A DNA stretch of 64,000 nt from Aotearoamyces nothofagi (Eukaryota; Ascomycota; Leotiomycetes; Leotiales; Tympanidaceae). Positions 1 to 11,913 of the stretch are shown piece after piece. Both the position numbers and the translations under genes were made by a program. The notes beneath the pieces are model-generated. The model was not told the DNA's origin. It saw nothing but the letters and a program-made list of their open reading frames with translations, and ran no database searches. Each line of letters opens with the position of its first letter. Position 1 is the stretch's first letter. The stretch spans positions 186,001 through 250,000 of the forward strand of contig JADDTR010000025.1 in NCBI GenBank assembly GCA_015345905.1. The letters run 5' to 3'.

Positions 1-400
1 ATTCTCGAGTCTTGGCCTCGTTGCAGAGGGCGGCGCATCGCGAGCATTTGTTCAGCGGCTCGGCATAAGCAAGGCCAACGAGGCACTGATAATGAGCAAG
101 CGGATAACGTCTGAGGAACTGCTCGCAACGGGCTTCGTGAACAAGGTGTTTGACTGCAAGAAGGGCGAAGATGCGAAGTTCCACCAGTTGGTTCTTGATG
201 AGATCGATGAGAGGCTAGGGCCGCATCTGATTGGAGATAGTTTGATCCAAATCAAGGCGTTGATCCGTAAGCCGGAGAGGGACGTGATGGATGCGCAAGG
301 GGTAACTGAGGTATTTGCAGGGTTGGAGAGATTTGTCTCTGGGATACCACAAGAGGAGTTCAGAAAGATCGCCAGTGGGGAGAAGAGACATAAACTGTAG
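1..400 (+). CDS. ECI1: Peroxisomal delta3,delta2-enoyl-CoA isomerase, C-terminal part (cut by window edge)
   Basis: The reading frame is open from base 2 to a TAG at 398-400, so only the C-terminal part of about 132 residues is present. The first residues (FSSLGLVAEGGASRAFVQRL) match the crotonase-fold segment that precedes the active-site helix in fungal enoyl-CoA isomerases, followed by KANEALIMSKRI and GFVNKVF. The chain ends in -RHKL. Yeast Eci1 ends in the atypical peroxisomal signal HRL, so HKL is plausibly a PTS1. By family the enzyme shifts cis/trans-3 double bonds to trans-2 for beta-oxidation of unsaturated fatty acids in peroxisomes. A general enoyl-CoA hydratase/isomerase cannot be excluded without the N-terminal half. 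Confidence 0.8.
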   Translation, partial: FSSLGLVAEGGASRAFVQRLGISKANEALIMSKRITSEELLATGFVNKVFDCKKGEDAKFHQLVLDEIDERLGPHLIGDSLIQIKALIRKPERDVMDAQGVTEVFAGLERFVSGIPQEEFRKIASGEKRHKL

Positions 401-511
401 ACAAGTGCCTTTGTCCGGATTTAACGCCTGGATGATATCAATCGTGGAATCCCAATTATGACCCTCCTCGCTGTTTTGACCCAAACGCCTAACCAGACCT
501 GCTGAACCAGC

Positions 512-1055
512 CTATGGCTCCTCCTTCGAGGATTTCTCCATAGCTTCTCTTAAACGTTCCTCCTGCTTCTTCCAATGACTACCTTCCTCGTAATTCTTGC
601 TGATCCCCAAGGCATTCCTGAATCTATCACTCTCTTTGATCTTCGCTTCCGCCAACTCATGGACCTGATGCATCTTCAAACCCCTCTTGTCTTTCGTCGC
701 GCCACCCTTCTCCAATTCGGCTAACAGCTTCTTTCGCAAAGCCTCGGTTTGCGCATCTATTTCTTCTTCGGCGACTCTATTTGTAGAATTAATTTCAAGT
801 CTCCCTGTGCTGACGGAAGAACTTCACGTACTCTTCATCTTCCAGTCTATCTCTCAGTTCAAAGACCTTTAGTTCAACATCGCGCTTCCGATCATGGTCT
901 AGAATTTCCTTGTCTGGCTGTCTTTGGCGGTGCTTTGGAGAATCGATGTCGTATGGTTTGAAGGTCTCACGGGGCCTGAGATGAGCGAGATTCCGCTGGA
1001 CATAACCTGACGTACCACTGCCACGGGGAGTTGTGAGACCGACGTTTGAAGACAT
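512..1055 (-). CDS. CWC21: Pre-mRNA-splicing factor Cwc21 (cwf21 domain)
   Basis: Two exons, 1055-832 and 776-512, are joined across a 55-nt intron (777-831; donor GTACGT, acceptor ATAG). The junction reads [24 protein letters not shown], which is the continuous cwf21 helix. The N-terminus ([20 protein letters not shown] followed by RNLAHLRPR) is the hallmark start of Cwc21/SRm300-type proteins, and [16 protein letters not shown] opens the cwf21 domain. Cwc21 sits near the catalytic centre of the activated spliceosome beside Prp8 and Snu114. The predicted length of about 162 residues fits the family. The start is 290 bp from that of the divergent CDC123, so the two probably share a promoter region. 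Confidence 0.88.
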
Positions 1056-1345
1056 CTTTGTTGAGAGTAAATTAATTCGGGCGGATGGAGGCGTTGGAGT
1101 CCCATTCGTGAACTTGAGAGTGACAAGGCTATAATCTAAGGCGGTGAAGTTTTAGTTGTAGAGTTCTGCCGCTGCGCCGCGCTAGCCTTGCCTCTCACGT
1201 CTGGCTGACTCAAATACAGATAAAAACATATTCCCCAATTCCTATTATCTTCTATCTCCAATCCTTGGACAATACATACAATCCACCAGATTGAAAGTTC
1301 TTCACAGCCCATAAAACATCCGGATTTCTATAGCATTGCAGGACC

Positions 1346-2645
1346 ATGCCTGGACTCGATCCAGTGGCGGGGCAGAATGAGGAAACCGAGCCTTTAACAA
1401 GACTTCCTTTTCCTCCCATCACGAAATCCCACATATTAAACTGCTCATACGAGTCGTGGTTCCAAAAGTATGTCTTAATCTTCTGCGTGTACGCGAGAGA
1501 GAGAGACTGAAAGCTGACTTCAAATTCTAAGATACCGGTCAACGACCCTTCGATCACGCATCATTCCTCTCACCCCCGCCTTCCTTGAATATCTCCGCGA
1601 AGACGGGCTTTGGCTGCCAGATGACACACCATATGAAGAGACAGAGTGGTCCACACAGAACGAAAATAAGCCGGAAGATCCAGAGTGGGAGAGTGATGCG
1701 AAACCAAATGACGCCTCTCGCTTTCAGGATGTCCACACGAAGATTCAAGACACTATAAAAGAGCTCGGTGGCTCAGTGGTACCTAAGCTGAACTGGTCAG
1801 CGCCCAAGGATGCACTACATATGGCTTTGAGCAAGAACTGTATGGAGTGCAAGTCTGCAAACGACATCTACCTGCTCCTCAAATCCAGCATATTTGTTAC
1901 CCATGATCTCGAACACGCCTTTGACGATTGTGTCGACACCCCAGGAACCTCTCTGACCACTGAAGATATCCAATATACCCTCGTCCTCCGACCATTCTTC
2001 AAGATAAACACCGCCTTTGAGTTCCGCTGTTTTGTCAGAGACAGAACTATCATTGGTATCTGCCAAAGAGACCTCAAATTCTCGGACTATCCGTCGGATC
2101 TCCTAGATCAAGTGCATCAACATATCCAAGACTTCTTCACCGCGAAGTTGAGAGACACCTTCCCAGATGCAAACTTCACCTTCGACGTGTACCTGCCCGA
2201 ACCCCACGACCGCGTCCGGCTCATCGACATAAACCCATGGGCGCCACGGACCGACCCCCTGCTATTCTCCTGGCTCGAGCTTCTCACTCTGCAGCTCCCC
2301 GCGCCATTACTGGGCATCCCAGACTCCTCGTCCAACCCCGCTCTCCCAGCGACAAGCAGCGACGAGGATACAGAAGACGACACCGTCGAGGAGATGCCGT
2401 TCAGGGCAGAATTCAGGGTCGTGAGGAAGGACGATCCCGAGGCCTACAACTTCGGCACGGCGCCGTACAGCGCCCATAAGCTGCCCAAGGACGTCGTCGA
2501 TGCGAGTGTAGAGGGCGGCGGGGCTATGCGGGAATTAATGGGCCAGTGGGAGAGGATGATGCGAGGCGAGGTGCTGGACGATGATGATGATGATGAGGAA
2601 GATGAGGACGATGAAGAAGATAGACGGACTACCGTAGCATCGTAG
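1346..2645 (+). CDS. CDC123: Cell division cycle protein 123, eIF2 assembly chaperone
   Basis: Exon 1 (1346-1467) encodes MPGLDPVAGQNEETEPLTRL and continues to HILNCSYESWFQK. A 64-nt intron (1468-1531, donor GTATGT) leads to exon 2 (1532-2645), starting YRSTTLRSRIIPLTPAFLEY. The joined text matches the D123 family N-terminus. Later signatures are VPKLNWSAPKDA, DIYLLLKSS, EFRCFVRDR and LIDINPWAPRTDPLLFSW, which are ATP-grasp-like nucleotide and Mg binding elements. The family assembles the eIF2 heterotrimer by joining eIF2-gamma to alpha and so supports translation start and cell-cycle entry. The predicted protein is 411 residues, with a strongly acidic C-terminal tail of Asp/Glu runs after residue about 390. 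Confidence 0.9.
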
Positions 2646-3626
2646 TATGAACCAAACGGGCTTGTAATATGGAATGAAACTCACATTGGCGCCTTGGTGG
2701 CTCCTCCTATCTCCTATATGCTTTTATTTCCAGCCTGTGGTAGTTCTATAGTTGCCCCATTTCTCCAGATATCGCTACTACAGTGCAACCGCACTTTTAA
2801 CTTCATATCGACTGCCACCGGCGTAGGCAAGATCATTGAGCTAGGCAATCACTTGGCTAGATAATCACTAAGAGAATCACAATATAGTAGAGATATTAGA
2901 ACTGTGTTTGTATTTGAAGCTGGCTGGTAGGGTTGAATTGAATTAGATATTTGTACAGTTATTCTCACACGCTCACACCTCCGACACAGCCCATCTGAGA
3001 ACCGTTTTACACAAAAACGCGTGGCGACGAGCCAATGTGTAAAAGCAGCATCTCGTCCGGATCTGCCTCCCCACGAGCCCACTGCCACTTCTGACCGTCT
3101 CGATATCAACCTCGACGAAAATACAACATCAGCCAGCCAGGCTCCAAGAAAGGTATCAATTATGTGCGTAGTCTCCATGCTAAGCCAAAGCTCGGTTTGT
3201 AGAAACACATAAAAAGCAGTGCAAGTCCACCTCGACCAACATTAAAGGAAATCGAGCTGTCGAAAACCGAATTATTGACACAAAGCTTTTAAGTTGCCCC
3301 TGGACCTTGATCCATCACGCAGAGCGTCCCGCAAGCCAAAGGAAATCTCTCTCGCAATATTGAAAAGCAACCTGTCTTCCCGCGCACCAGCAACCAAAAA
3401 TGCCATGCGCAGGAAAAAACGACGATAACACAAATTAAAGGGCAAGATCTTCCCGAGTGGGACCGAATGCGGGACTGATGTTCTATAAGTCGATCTGAGG
3501 TATCATGACTGAGAAAGCAACTTTTAAGACACGTTTGGAATGAAGACCGCCGCAAATGCATGGAGAATGGCCTGCTGGTCTATGCACAGAGATTAAAAAG
3601 CAAGGCACTTTTATGAACGTGGATGC
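2646..3626. other. Intergenic region between convergent CDC123 and eIF4G
   Basis: This 981-bp stretch holds the 3' flanks of two converging genes. Short open frames on both strands show no family resemblance and look like chance. No repeat array or RNA gene was recognised. Confidence 0.5.
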
Positions 3627-6600
3627 TCAAGCGCCACCGTCCTTCTTGTCAGCTGGTGTTGGTGTAACCTCGGCCTTTGACAATGCTGGAGATGCCTTGA
3701 CTGAAGGAGGAGATGCTGGGTGCTCATGTTCCCCCGAGTCATTCAACTCTTGGAGGGCAGCGAATGCGTTTACGTGAGTAGTTGGCTCCTTCTCCTTCTG
3801 TGGTGGTGTGCCTGTCCGCGAAGATGCTCCAGAGTCCTCACCTGTTCGAGACAATGAGCCACCGGGTCCCATCTTCCGACCACTGTTGCTGCGTGATGAG
3901 AACATCGAGGTGGGCGCAAATGACATTGGCGCGCCGCCTTGTCGGCTGGAAGACTTGCTGCCTAGACGACGAAGGTCATCAGTTGCGACAGTATTCTTTG
4001 TGTAATCAATAGGGGGCTGGTTGCCATATCCGCCGGAAAAGTTTCTCGAATCACCGCGACCCATTTGCATGCGTCCACCGCCACCACCGCGCTGGTTGCC
4101 ACGTTGGTTCTCAGCAGCTTTGTGTGCTGCTGCAGCCTCAGCCTATCAAAGTGTTAGTACTACGGCAATTAAGACGGTGTGGATGAGATCTTACCTCTAC
4201 TCTGACTTCTTCAAGAGTCTTAGGTCCCTTGTTGTCCTCTTTCGAATGCCAGCGCTTCTTACGCAAATCAATAATATCCATAAGCATGAAACACAGACGA
4301 CTTGGTAAGTCTGGAGTATCTATCATAGCTTGAATACGAGAGAAGTAGACATCCATCATTGGGCGACCCTTCTCGGTGCTGTCGAGGTTGCCGCCGATGG
4401 TCTTGAGCAACTTGGTGAGTGACTCAATCTCAGCCTCGTCAGGAATTCCAGTGTAGTCGACGAGCTTCTTCACACACTCGTGCATGATACGCTCTGTAAG
4501 CATACCGAGCTTATAAAGCTCTCCAATAAACTGGACAAGACCAAGACCACGTCGCTTAGCAGCCGCGGCAACGTAGTATTCTTCTGAGAGCATAGTAGCT
4601 TCCTCGTTCTTCTCCTCGCCACGCTCGCCTTCTGGCTTGTTGCCCAAGTCCATCTTCCAGCCACGCTCGAACTCCTCTTGACATCTGTTGAGCAAATACT
4701 TCCGGAAAAGATTGCCCCCCGAGACGACATTTCCGTTCTTGTCGAGAATGCTTTCATCCTTGATGTCGGCACTCATAGTCTCCAGCATACGCTTGCAGAA
4801 TTTAGCGTACATAGAAGCCCAGTGAGCCTCGTCGGTAGCTTTCTCGAAGGTAAGCTGAATGACTTGTCGCAGTGTGCGACCGTCAGCCTCATCCTTGGAC
4901 TGTCCTGCAATGGCAAGGATTTGATCGGCGATCTTGTCAAACTTCTCGGGTGTCATCTTGTTGAGAGCTGCCTTGACCTTGCGCTGTACCATGTCTGGCT
5001 CCATGTGTCCAACGGCACCGGAAGCACCCGGGGCAGGTCCAGCAGCACCGGTGGCAGAGGACTGAGCCACGATACTACGAGGCTTCCAGCCAGAAGCAGT
5101 AACCTGGATAGGCTTTAGATCCATACCAGCTGTGAGAGGCATCGTCTTGGCAGCCTGAGCTTCATGTTTGCTATCTTTGTAATCGTTGCGCTTGCTGCCT
5201 GTACGCTGTGAACGGCCTGATTGCTGGTTGCGTGGTGATTGTGGCATATTGCCCATGTTTGAGCTGGAAGGAACTCTGGTCATAGGGTTGCTTCCAGGGA
5301 AGGCACCTCCAGGACGATTGAATGATGCCATTGGGTTAGAGCTGGGTCGAGTAAGACTGCCCGAAGACATAGCGAAACGCTGTTCTGAAGTTGTTCCAGG
5401 TGGCAGCGGCTTCGCTCCACCAACTGCGCCGAAAGAGCCCATGGCGAAAGCTCCAGGAGGGTTTCGGTTGGAGCTCTGTCTGGGTCCCATACTACCTGCG
5501 GTTCTCGATGAGCCAGTGCGTGCGGAGCCTCCATCACCATCACCAATGAGTGCCTTAATCTGAGACTCGAATTCCATACTTGGTTTCTCGGTGAAAACTT
5601 TTTGAAATTGAAGCAAGAACTCTTTGTCATACTTGAAGCTCTTGCCTTTAGACGTGACGGCAGAGTTAAGTGCAGGGTTTGGTGAGCTGATGTTGGGTGG
5701 ATAGAGCGAGGAGTTGATGACTGTGAGGAAACGAGCTGACTTGAGTGACTGGAGGGCTGCGCTTGGTTGCGGTGGTTCGATCGGCTTGGTGTTCAGAGGA
5801 GCAAGGTTAAGGGCGGGAGGCTTGCCACGTTTCTCGCCTGCTGGAACCTTTGGTGGTGGGCCCATAGAATCATCCGAGGCAGGGGTAGATGTTCCACTGT
5901 CACCGCCCAAGGTGAGATTTGAAAGCTTCGAAGCCAGCGTGCTTGGAGTTGTGGGAGCAACTTTCTTCGAATCCTCGGAGACAACTTCCTTGCTCTCAAC
6001 CTTGGCTTCAACTGCGGGAGTTTCTACAGCTTTCGCCGCTTCAACCGGAGCTTCAGGCTTCACGGGTGCAGCCTCTTCTCCTGCGGCCTTCTTTTCAGCT
6101 TCAAGGCGCTTCTTCTCACGTTCATCTTCCAGACGCTCCATCTCACGCTCTTGCTCACGAAGCTTGCGGTCATTCTCTTCAGCAGCTAGCTTGTTCTTCT
6201 CGGCATTCGCCTTGTCGGCGACCACCTTCTCAGCAGCGCGCTTAGCAAGCAGTTCAGCTTCTTCCTTCTCACGACGTGCCTCGGCCTCCTCCATCTCCTT
6301 AATCTGCCTCTCAAACTCATCCTCCTCATCTTGCTTCGCCTTGGCTGCCGCAGCCTCCTCGGCAGCCTTAGCATCTTCTGCAGCCTTGGCATCATCCTTT
6401 GCCTTAGCATCCTCCTTCAGCTTTGCCTGAGCCGCGGCGGCAGCCTCATCATCCTTTGTCTTGTCATCCGCAGCCTTGACGTCAGCCTCGGCAGCCTTCC
6501 TCATCTGTTCCTTGAACTCGAGTCTGATCTGCTCTTGGCTTTTGACTGCAGCGCTATCGGTGCGCACATGCTGTTGTGGAGTATTTGATTTTGGTGGGGG

Positions 6601-8488
6601 CGTAGGCGTAGATGCGATGGCAGCTGGGGTCTCCGAGCGGTTGCTTGGGGCCGGCGAGGCTGGCGGTTTGGTGTGAGGAAGCTGAACTACGTCTCCATCT
6701 GCATTCTTGATCACGATGGCGGCGCTCTTCCTCGGTCTTTGAAACGCCGGGGAAGATGTGGTGGCGGGCTTAGGCTGCGGGGTATGAGAATGGATTGTTG
6801 ACGGTGCCATTGACGGAGTCTGTGGCTGACCCAAGCTTGAATTTGGACGCTCAGAGATCTGCGAAGAGGTCCGAGACATGGCCTGTGGCTGTGGCTGATT
6901 GTTATACTGGCCGGCAATGTAGGGTTGCTGGTAACCAGGCTGTGGAGACTGTGGTTGGCCTGGGATTCCTTGCATATATTGCATCTGAGGGTACATGCCG
7001 TAAGGATTGGGCATGGGTATGCCAGTCATGCGATCGTAGCCTTGAGGTGGGTAGCCGCCGTAGTTCTGTGCACTTGTTAGAAGACGTTCAAAGTTGCCAC
7101 TTGCAGGCGAGAGATCTAATTTAGCAGAGATAATAGGAGTAGGATGAAGTTCAGGCAAAGGGGGGAAGATAGTCTGGCCAGAAGAAGGGCCCTGCTGAGG
7201 GCGCTCTGCAATCTTCTGCCTAGCATTTGGGAGGGCCGGGTCAAAGTGCTCTCTTGATGGCTCTCTGACCGGCTCTCTTGCTCGCCACGGCTGCTGAATA
7301 TACTTATTGAACGGTTGCTGGCCAGTCTTGAGATGCTTTGACTTCTTGCCTGACTTGAGAGAACTAGAAGAATTGGTTGTAGAAGAAGGGTGATTTACTA
7401 CTTGTTGACCGCCCATGTAATGCTGCTGGTAGCCTCCATACTGCTGAGGTGATTGCATCGGCATCGCCTGGCCCATGTTTGGAGTGCCTGGTATCGAGTT
7501 CGCCAAGGCCGGGCTGCGGGCTTGCTGATGCGGCGAGTTTGGGTACTGTCCCATAGGTCTTCCCTGACCTGGGAATTGCGGCGGCATGCCACCACGTCCC
7601 TGAGAAGGAGCGCCTCGAAACTGGGGGTTTCCTGGGGAGAATCCACCCATTTGCTGAGCCTGATATGAGCTGTTGTATCCCCCACGACCTCTTCCTCCCT
7701 GAGGTTGGAACCCGCCTCGAGTGGGTGCTCCGATGCCATTCTCGCCAGATGGGCGCCGGTCGTGACCAGGCTGTGCACCGGGAACAAGAGGACCATGAGG
7801 AGCGGAAGGCTGTCGCATATGACGCTGTGACGTGGTTAGTAGAGCAGAGATAAGGCCTTCTTGATATGCAACTTACATCGCCATCGCCGGGGAGACTACC
7901 AAACGTCACGCCATTGCTCTGAAGGCCATTCGGAGGTCTTCCTCCACCACTAGCTGCTGGTTGTGGGATCGGAGAGGGTGACTGAGCAGGCGAAGTCACT
8001 CTCGGGTTGCTGGGGATCGCGATGGGTGCCGAAGTCGGTGACTTTGCGATCTGTGGCGTACTATGAGATGCAGCAGGAGAGTCCTGCAGCGATCCAAACT
8101 GGATACCTGCCTTCTGACCCGAAGGGCCTCCGTTCGATACGTAGCCACCGTTTGCGTTGATAGTAACCGAACCCTTTCGACTGTGATCTGCCGAGCTTCC
8201 GTTCAGCACACTGCTGCTGTGAGCAATGGCCGGGGTTGCAACTGCCGGAACAGCAGGAGGAATGGGAGCTCTGCCGTTCACCGGCGATATTGAGCTCGAC
8301 TTTCCATGCTGCTGAGCCGGCGCGGCGTTTCCGACTGCCACGACTGGGGACCGGGTCGAAGAGCCCGTCGCAATCGGCGGCGACGAGACTGCCTTCTTGG
8401 TCGCCGAGGCGTAAGACTGAGCGGACTGCGACGCGTTGATGGTATTTGAGGCCGGGCTGGGGATTTGCGTGGCGGAGACGGAAGTCAT
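3627..8488 (-). CDS. TIF4631: Eukaryotic translation initiation factor 4 gamma (eIF4G)
   Basis: Three exons: 8488-7877, 7824-4195 and 4142-3627. The introns are 52 nt each (7825-7876 and 4143-4194), and both have TACTAAC branch sites. The predicted protein is 1585 residues. The first 700 residues are Gln/Pro/Gly/Ser-rich and disordered. A charged, Ala/Glu/Lys-rich coiled-coil segment follows (roughly residues 640-800). The eIF4E-binding motif YDKEFLL begins at about residue 936, and the MIF4G HEAT domain starts near VQRKVKAALNKMTPEKFDKI (from about residue 1150). The C-terminus is RGG-rich. By family it scaffolds eIF4E, eIF4A and poly(A)-binding protein in cap-dependent initiation. The gene symbol follows yeast usage; fungi of this group usually have one copy. 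Confidence 0.92.
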
Positions 8489-8940
8489 TTGTCTGCGAGA
8501 AATTTCGTACGACGTTGGCTTGGGATGCGCGAAGATCTTTGCGAGAGCCGTGCTCAGTGCAGAACCGATCGAATGTCAAATCCGACGTGTGCTGGTCGAA
8601 GGGGAGGCCTCGAGGAGTGAGCGGAGAGGGGATTTCTCACGGCAAGGTCACGAAGCTAATCGGACGTCTGGTGGGAAAAAAAGTGAAGAACAGGACCGGC
8701 AGGCCTGCGATTCAAAGGAGAGTGGGAACTCGCAGCAATCGTGTGAACGGCGCTGGCGAATCTCAAGACTAGGTATGTAACGAAATCCGAAGCTCTATAC
8801 GCGATCTCTCTATTCGATGATGAACAGAGGCCGCAGTTGAGGTGTTGTTGTGTTGGTGTCAAAAAGACTTGGGTTGACAGAATGAGGGAGCGAGTTTTTT
8901 GAGGGAGACCGAATCGCTTGCCAATCCTTGGCGGCAAACG
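8489..8940. promoter_or_regulatory. Upstream flank of eIF4G
   Basis: Probable promoter and 5' leader of eIF4G, read on the minus strand. It is ordinary mixed sequence before the repeat-rich block begins. No recognised coding region was found. Confidence 0.35.
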
Positions 8941-10389
8941 CATGACCCGCCTTTTATTTAGGTGCTATTTACGAGTGAATTTTGTGTGCTGGGCGCAGGG
9001 CGCAGGGCGTGCGCGCAGTGAAGTGGCCGTCAACCAGGAGCCACGCAGAAGGCCTACAGGAGGCCTACAGGAGACCGGCAGGGCGGCAGGGCGGCAGGGC
9101 GACAGCAGGCCTACAGCAGGAACCCAAGATACCGATCCTACGTCTGGGACTCAGGGTGCTGAGGTCCTACGCAGACCTCCCAAGGCCAAGTCAACGGGTT
9201 TCCCTGGGGGGGGCAAACGCACACGCAGCAGTTATATCACTCCTACGTACACCGGGCACATCACACACGTATATGAGGAGCACGTAACCACCAGCTGCAC
9301 ACCAACTCGTAGCAATACTTGCCAGCCTGCACTTTTCGTGTCTGCTGAGCGTGTATGTACTTCCGTACAATACAGTGCGTACATACACGCACACCACACG
9401 CCCACAGTGCCGTTTAAATGCCCTGCCCCTTCAGGAGCAAGCAACTGCATCTACTCCGTTGGTCGTACGCCCCAACATCTGCTCGCCCAGGCCCCATACT
9501 CTGCGTAATGCTGAGTGTTGAATAATAGCCTCCTTCACCAAGGGCACGGCAGGAAGTGCACTCGCTGTAGGGAACGGTCACTAAAACAATCATGACAAAA
9601 GATCCCCAGCACCCAGCAATGGCCAAAGAATATCCAGATCCAGGTGCGCCGTGAGCTTGGAGTGCAGCGCGGAGTCGGAGTTGCTGGTACGAATCCAGCC
9701 TGCTGCTCGCAAACCCACCAGGGGGACGAGGGAAGTCTCTTCTCTAGTCGCACGTCGTCCCGACCCCTTCAAACACGCGACTCCTGTCTGGACATCTTCC
9801 AATCTGGGAAATTGATCCCAGCATAGCGCGGCCGAGGCCAGTGCCAGTCAGCCCTGCTGGCTGCAGCTGCCAGATCAATTGCTCGGATTAGATGAAGACC
9901 CCCGTATGATTCCGGCTGCAGCTCGTCGCGAAAAAGAACGGCTCTGGCAATTTTTTAATGTTTTTTTTTTATAGCGGAGAAAAGATAGTGTCGCGGTCCT
10001 AGGAGGTATTCCGGACAAACGGGGGGAGAGTAGGCCCATTGGGCTGCCTCGCACCAGCCACGGCTCGACCCAGCTCGGCGCAGCTCAGGCCACGCAGCGA
10101 GCAAGTCGTTCGTTTTGGCCGCAGGCCCGGAGAGCAGAGGCAGAATCAATCATCCTCTGCATCAATCGTAATCAGGCCGGACCTACATATGTACAGTACA
10201 TCTAGTACAGGTTATATATATAGTACATACAGGACAGCACATATAGTGCAGTGCATCTACTATGGTACATACAGTATAGCATGCACCCCGTACTCGGGCG
10301 AGGGACTGTCGACTGACTCGACTGACCGGGTTGACCCGATGCCGATGGACTCCATTCCAGCAGCTCTGGGCCGATCGAGGTCTGCGAGC

Positions 10390-10585
10390 CAGTGTACTGT
10401 AGCTAGCAGTGTACTGTAGCAGTGTACTGTAGCAGTGTACGTACTGTAGCAGTGTACTGTAGCAGTGTACTGTAGCAGTTTACTGTAGCAGCGTATGTAT
10501 AATGTACTGTAGCGTAGCAGCCAGCGTATGCACTGCAGCAGTGCACTACAGCAGTGCACTACAGCAGTGTACTGTAGCAGTGTAG
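10390..10585. repeat. Minisatellite of 13-bp unit AGTGTACTGTAGC
   Basis: About ten perfect or slightly altered copies of AGTGTACTGTAGC run head to tail, some with short insertions such as a duplicated GTAC. Inside the unit, TGTACTGTA is nearly self-complementary, so the array could fold into repeated hairpins. It grades into an 11-bp repeat (AGCGTAGTGGC, three copies, 10590-10625) and a 9-bp repeat (AAGTGTGGC, 10634-10660). Confidence 0.85.
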
Positions 10586-10879
10586 CCGCAGCGTAGTGGC
10601 AGCGTAGTGGCAGCGTAGTGGCAGCGTGCTAGCAGTGTGGCAAGTGTGGCAAGTGTGGCATTCGACTCATCGTCTCTTTGCCGCACAGGCTGGCTGTCCA
10701 GCCTGTGGATCGTGACGGAGCGTGGAGGGCAGGTTAGGTGCGGTGGCTCAAGCGAGGCTACGCGACACATCGTCGCATACCTGAGGAGTTGAGGGAATCG
10801 AGGAATCAGGGATTTAAGGTCGGCTGCCTAATAAGGTGCGGTGCGGTGCCTTGGGGTACAGAAGGGCGCGAGTTAGCTG

Positions 10880-10988
10880 GGGACATTGGGGACATTAGTG
10901 ATGGGACATTAGTGACATTAGTGACATTAGTGATATTAGTGATCACTGGAGGCACTGTCGACACTGTAGACACTGTCGACACTGTACA
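10880..10988. repeat. Two adjacent short tandem arrays (GACATTAGT units, then CACTGTCGA/CACTGTAGA units)
   Basis: From 10880 to 10943 a 9-bp unit close to GACATTAGT repeats about seven times with small changes. From 10953 to 10988 CACTGTCGA alternates with CACTGTAGA. The sudden switch of unit suggests independent slippage events in one unstable stretch. Confidence 0.75.
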
Positions 10989-11055
10989 GGATTCAAGGTC
11001 GGGCATTGCAGGCCCATCGGCGATCGTGCTCGGGAGGTGCCGTACCTCTAAAAGC

Positions 11056-11170
11056 AGTTACTTCTTTCCTTCTTTCCTTCTTTCCTTCCTTCTTCCTTCC
11101 TTCTTCACCTTCTGCTCCGTCTTCTCTCTTCTCTCTTCCTCCTGTTCTTTTCTTCTTTTCTTCTGCTCTT
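11056..11170. repeat. Pyrimidine-rich (CTTTC/CTTCC) tract
   Basis: More than 110 nt of almost pure C/T on the plus strand, built from CTTTC and CTTCC units. Such mirror-like polypyrimidine tracts can adopt triplex DNA. No gene start lies close enough to tie it to a promoter. Confidence 0.75.
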
Positions 11171-11862
11171 CCCTTCCTTGCTTCCGGCCGAGCCTAGCCT
11201 GGCCCGACAGCCCACGGCGCCCGGCTACCAGAGAACAATGGAATGCTGCGCCGTCAGGCTGTTATCGATAAATGGCAGGAATGTACTGTGCGGTAGGGTA
11301 GGCCCGAAGGGGCTGTTTGCGCCCGCATGGCATACTACAGTCCGGTACAGACAGCCAGAGTCGCCACAGCTCCCATTCTTCTGAAGATCGACTGCGAGAT
11401 AGGCAGATGGCCAGGCAGACAGGCACGGAAGCAATGTAAGATACTGACTGTACCTCTTGGGCCGCTCTCATTCGCCTGTACTATATGCTGTATACACGTA
11501 CCACACTGCACTGTCCACCCCTCCTTCTCTCCCTGATACATGTGCCCTATATGCTATCCTGTCGCCTGTCTGTACCGTGTCTGTATGGTGGTATCTCGCT
11601 CCAGCTTTAGCCGTTCTACCGTTAACTCGTACTGGGCATGTACTGTACAAGACGCTCAGGTAAGGTATGCCACTACGGTACAGTAGCCTGCTGCTCCCCA
11701 CAGGCTACGCAGCCAAGGGCGGTCGCGGGTCGTCAGTCCGTCCGTCAGCCAGCCAGCTCTGCTCTGTGCTGTATAGGACTGTACATTCCCTCGCCTCGTC
11801 TCCTCTCCTCTCCTGCATATCCCCTCGCTCCAGCGGCACAGTACGAACGAGGGATTATCGAT

Positions 11863-11913
11863 CAGACAGGCAGACAGGCAGACAGGCAGACAGGCAGACA
11901 GGCAGACAGACAG
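11863..11913. repeat. CAGGCAGA octamer array
   Basis: About six head-to-tail copies of an 8-bp unit CAGGCAGA, ending in a shorter CAGA run. It is a simple-sequence repeat with no coding signal. Confidence 0.8.

Noticed and set aside
1252-1748. Minus-strand frames of 101 and 64 codons
   Set aside because: They overlap the CDC123 exons, whose plus-strand translation matches the family exactly.
5714-6430. Long plus-strand frame of 238 codons
   Set aside because: It is the antisense of the Ala/Glu/Lys-rich coiled-coil part of eIF4G. Its Ser/Ala-rich translation is a shadow.
9640-9720. tRNA-like T-arm (GCTGGTACGAATCCAGC) suggesting a tRNA or SINE
   Set aside because: The stem is good, but T55 is changed, no matching acceptor or anticodon stem could be built around it, and no second copy was seen. 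It is at most a remnant.
10390-10660. Regular repeats resembling a CRISPR array
   Set aside because: The units are directly adjacent without unique spacers and the organism is a fungus. It is a minisatellite.
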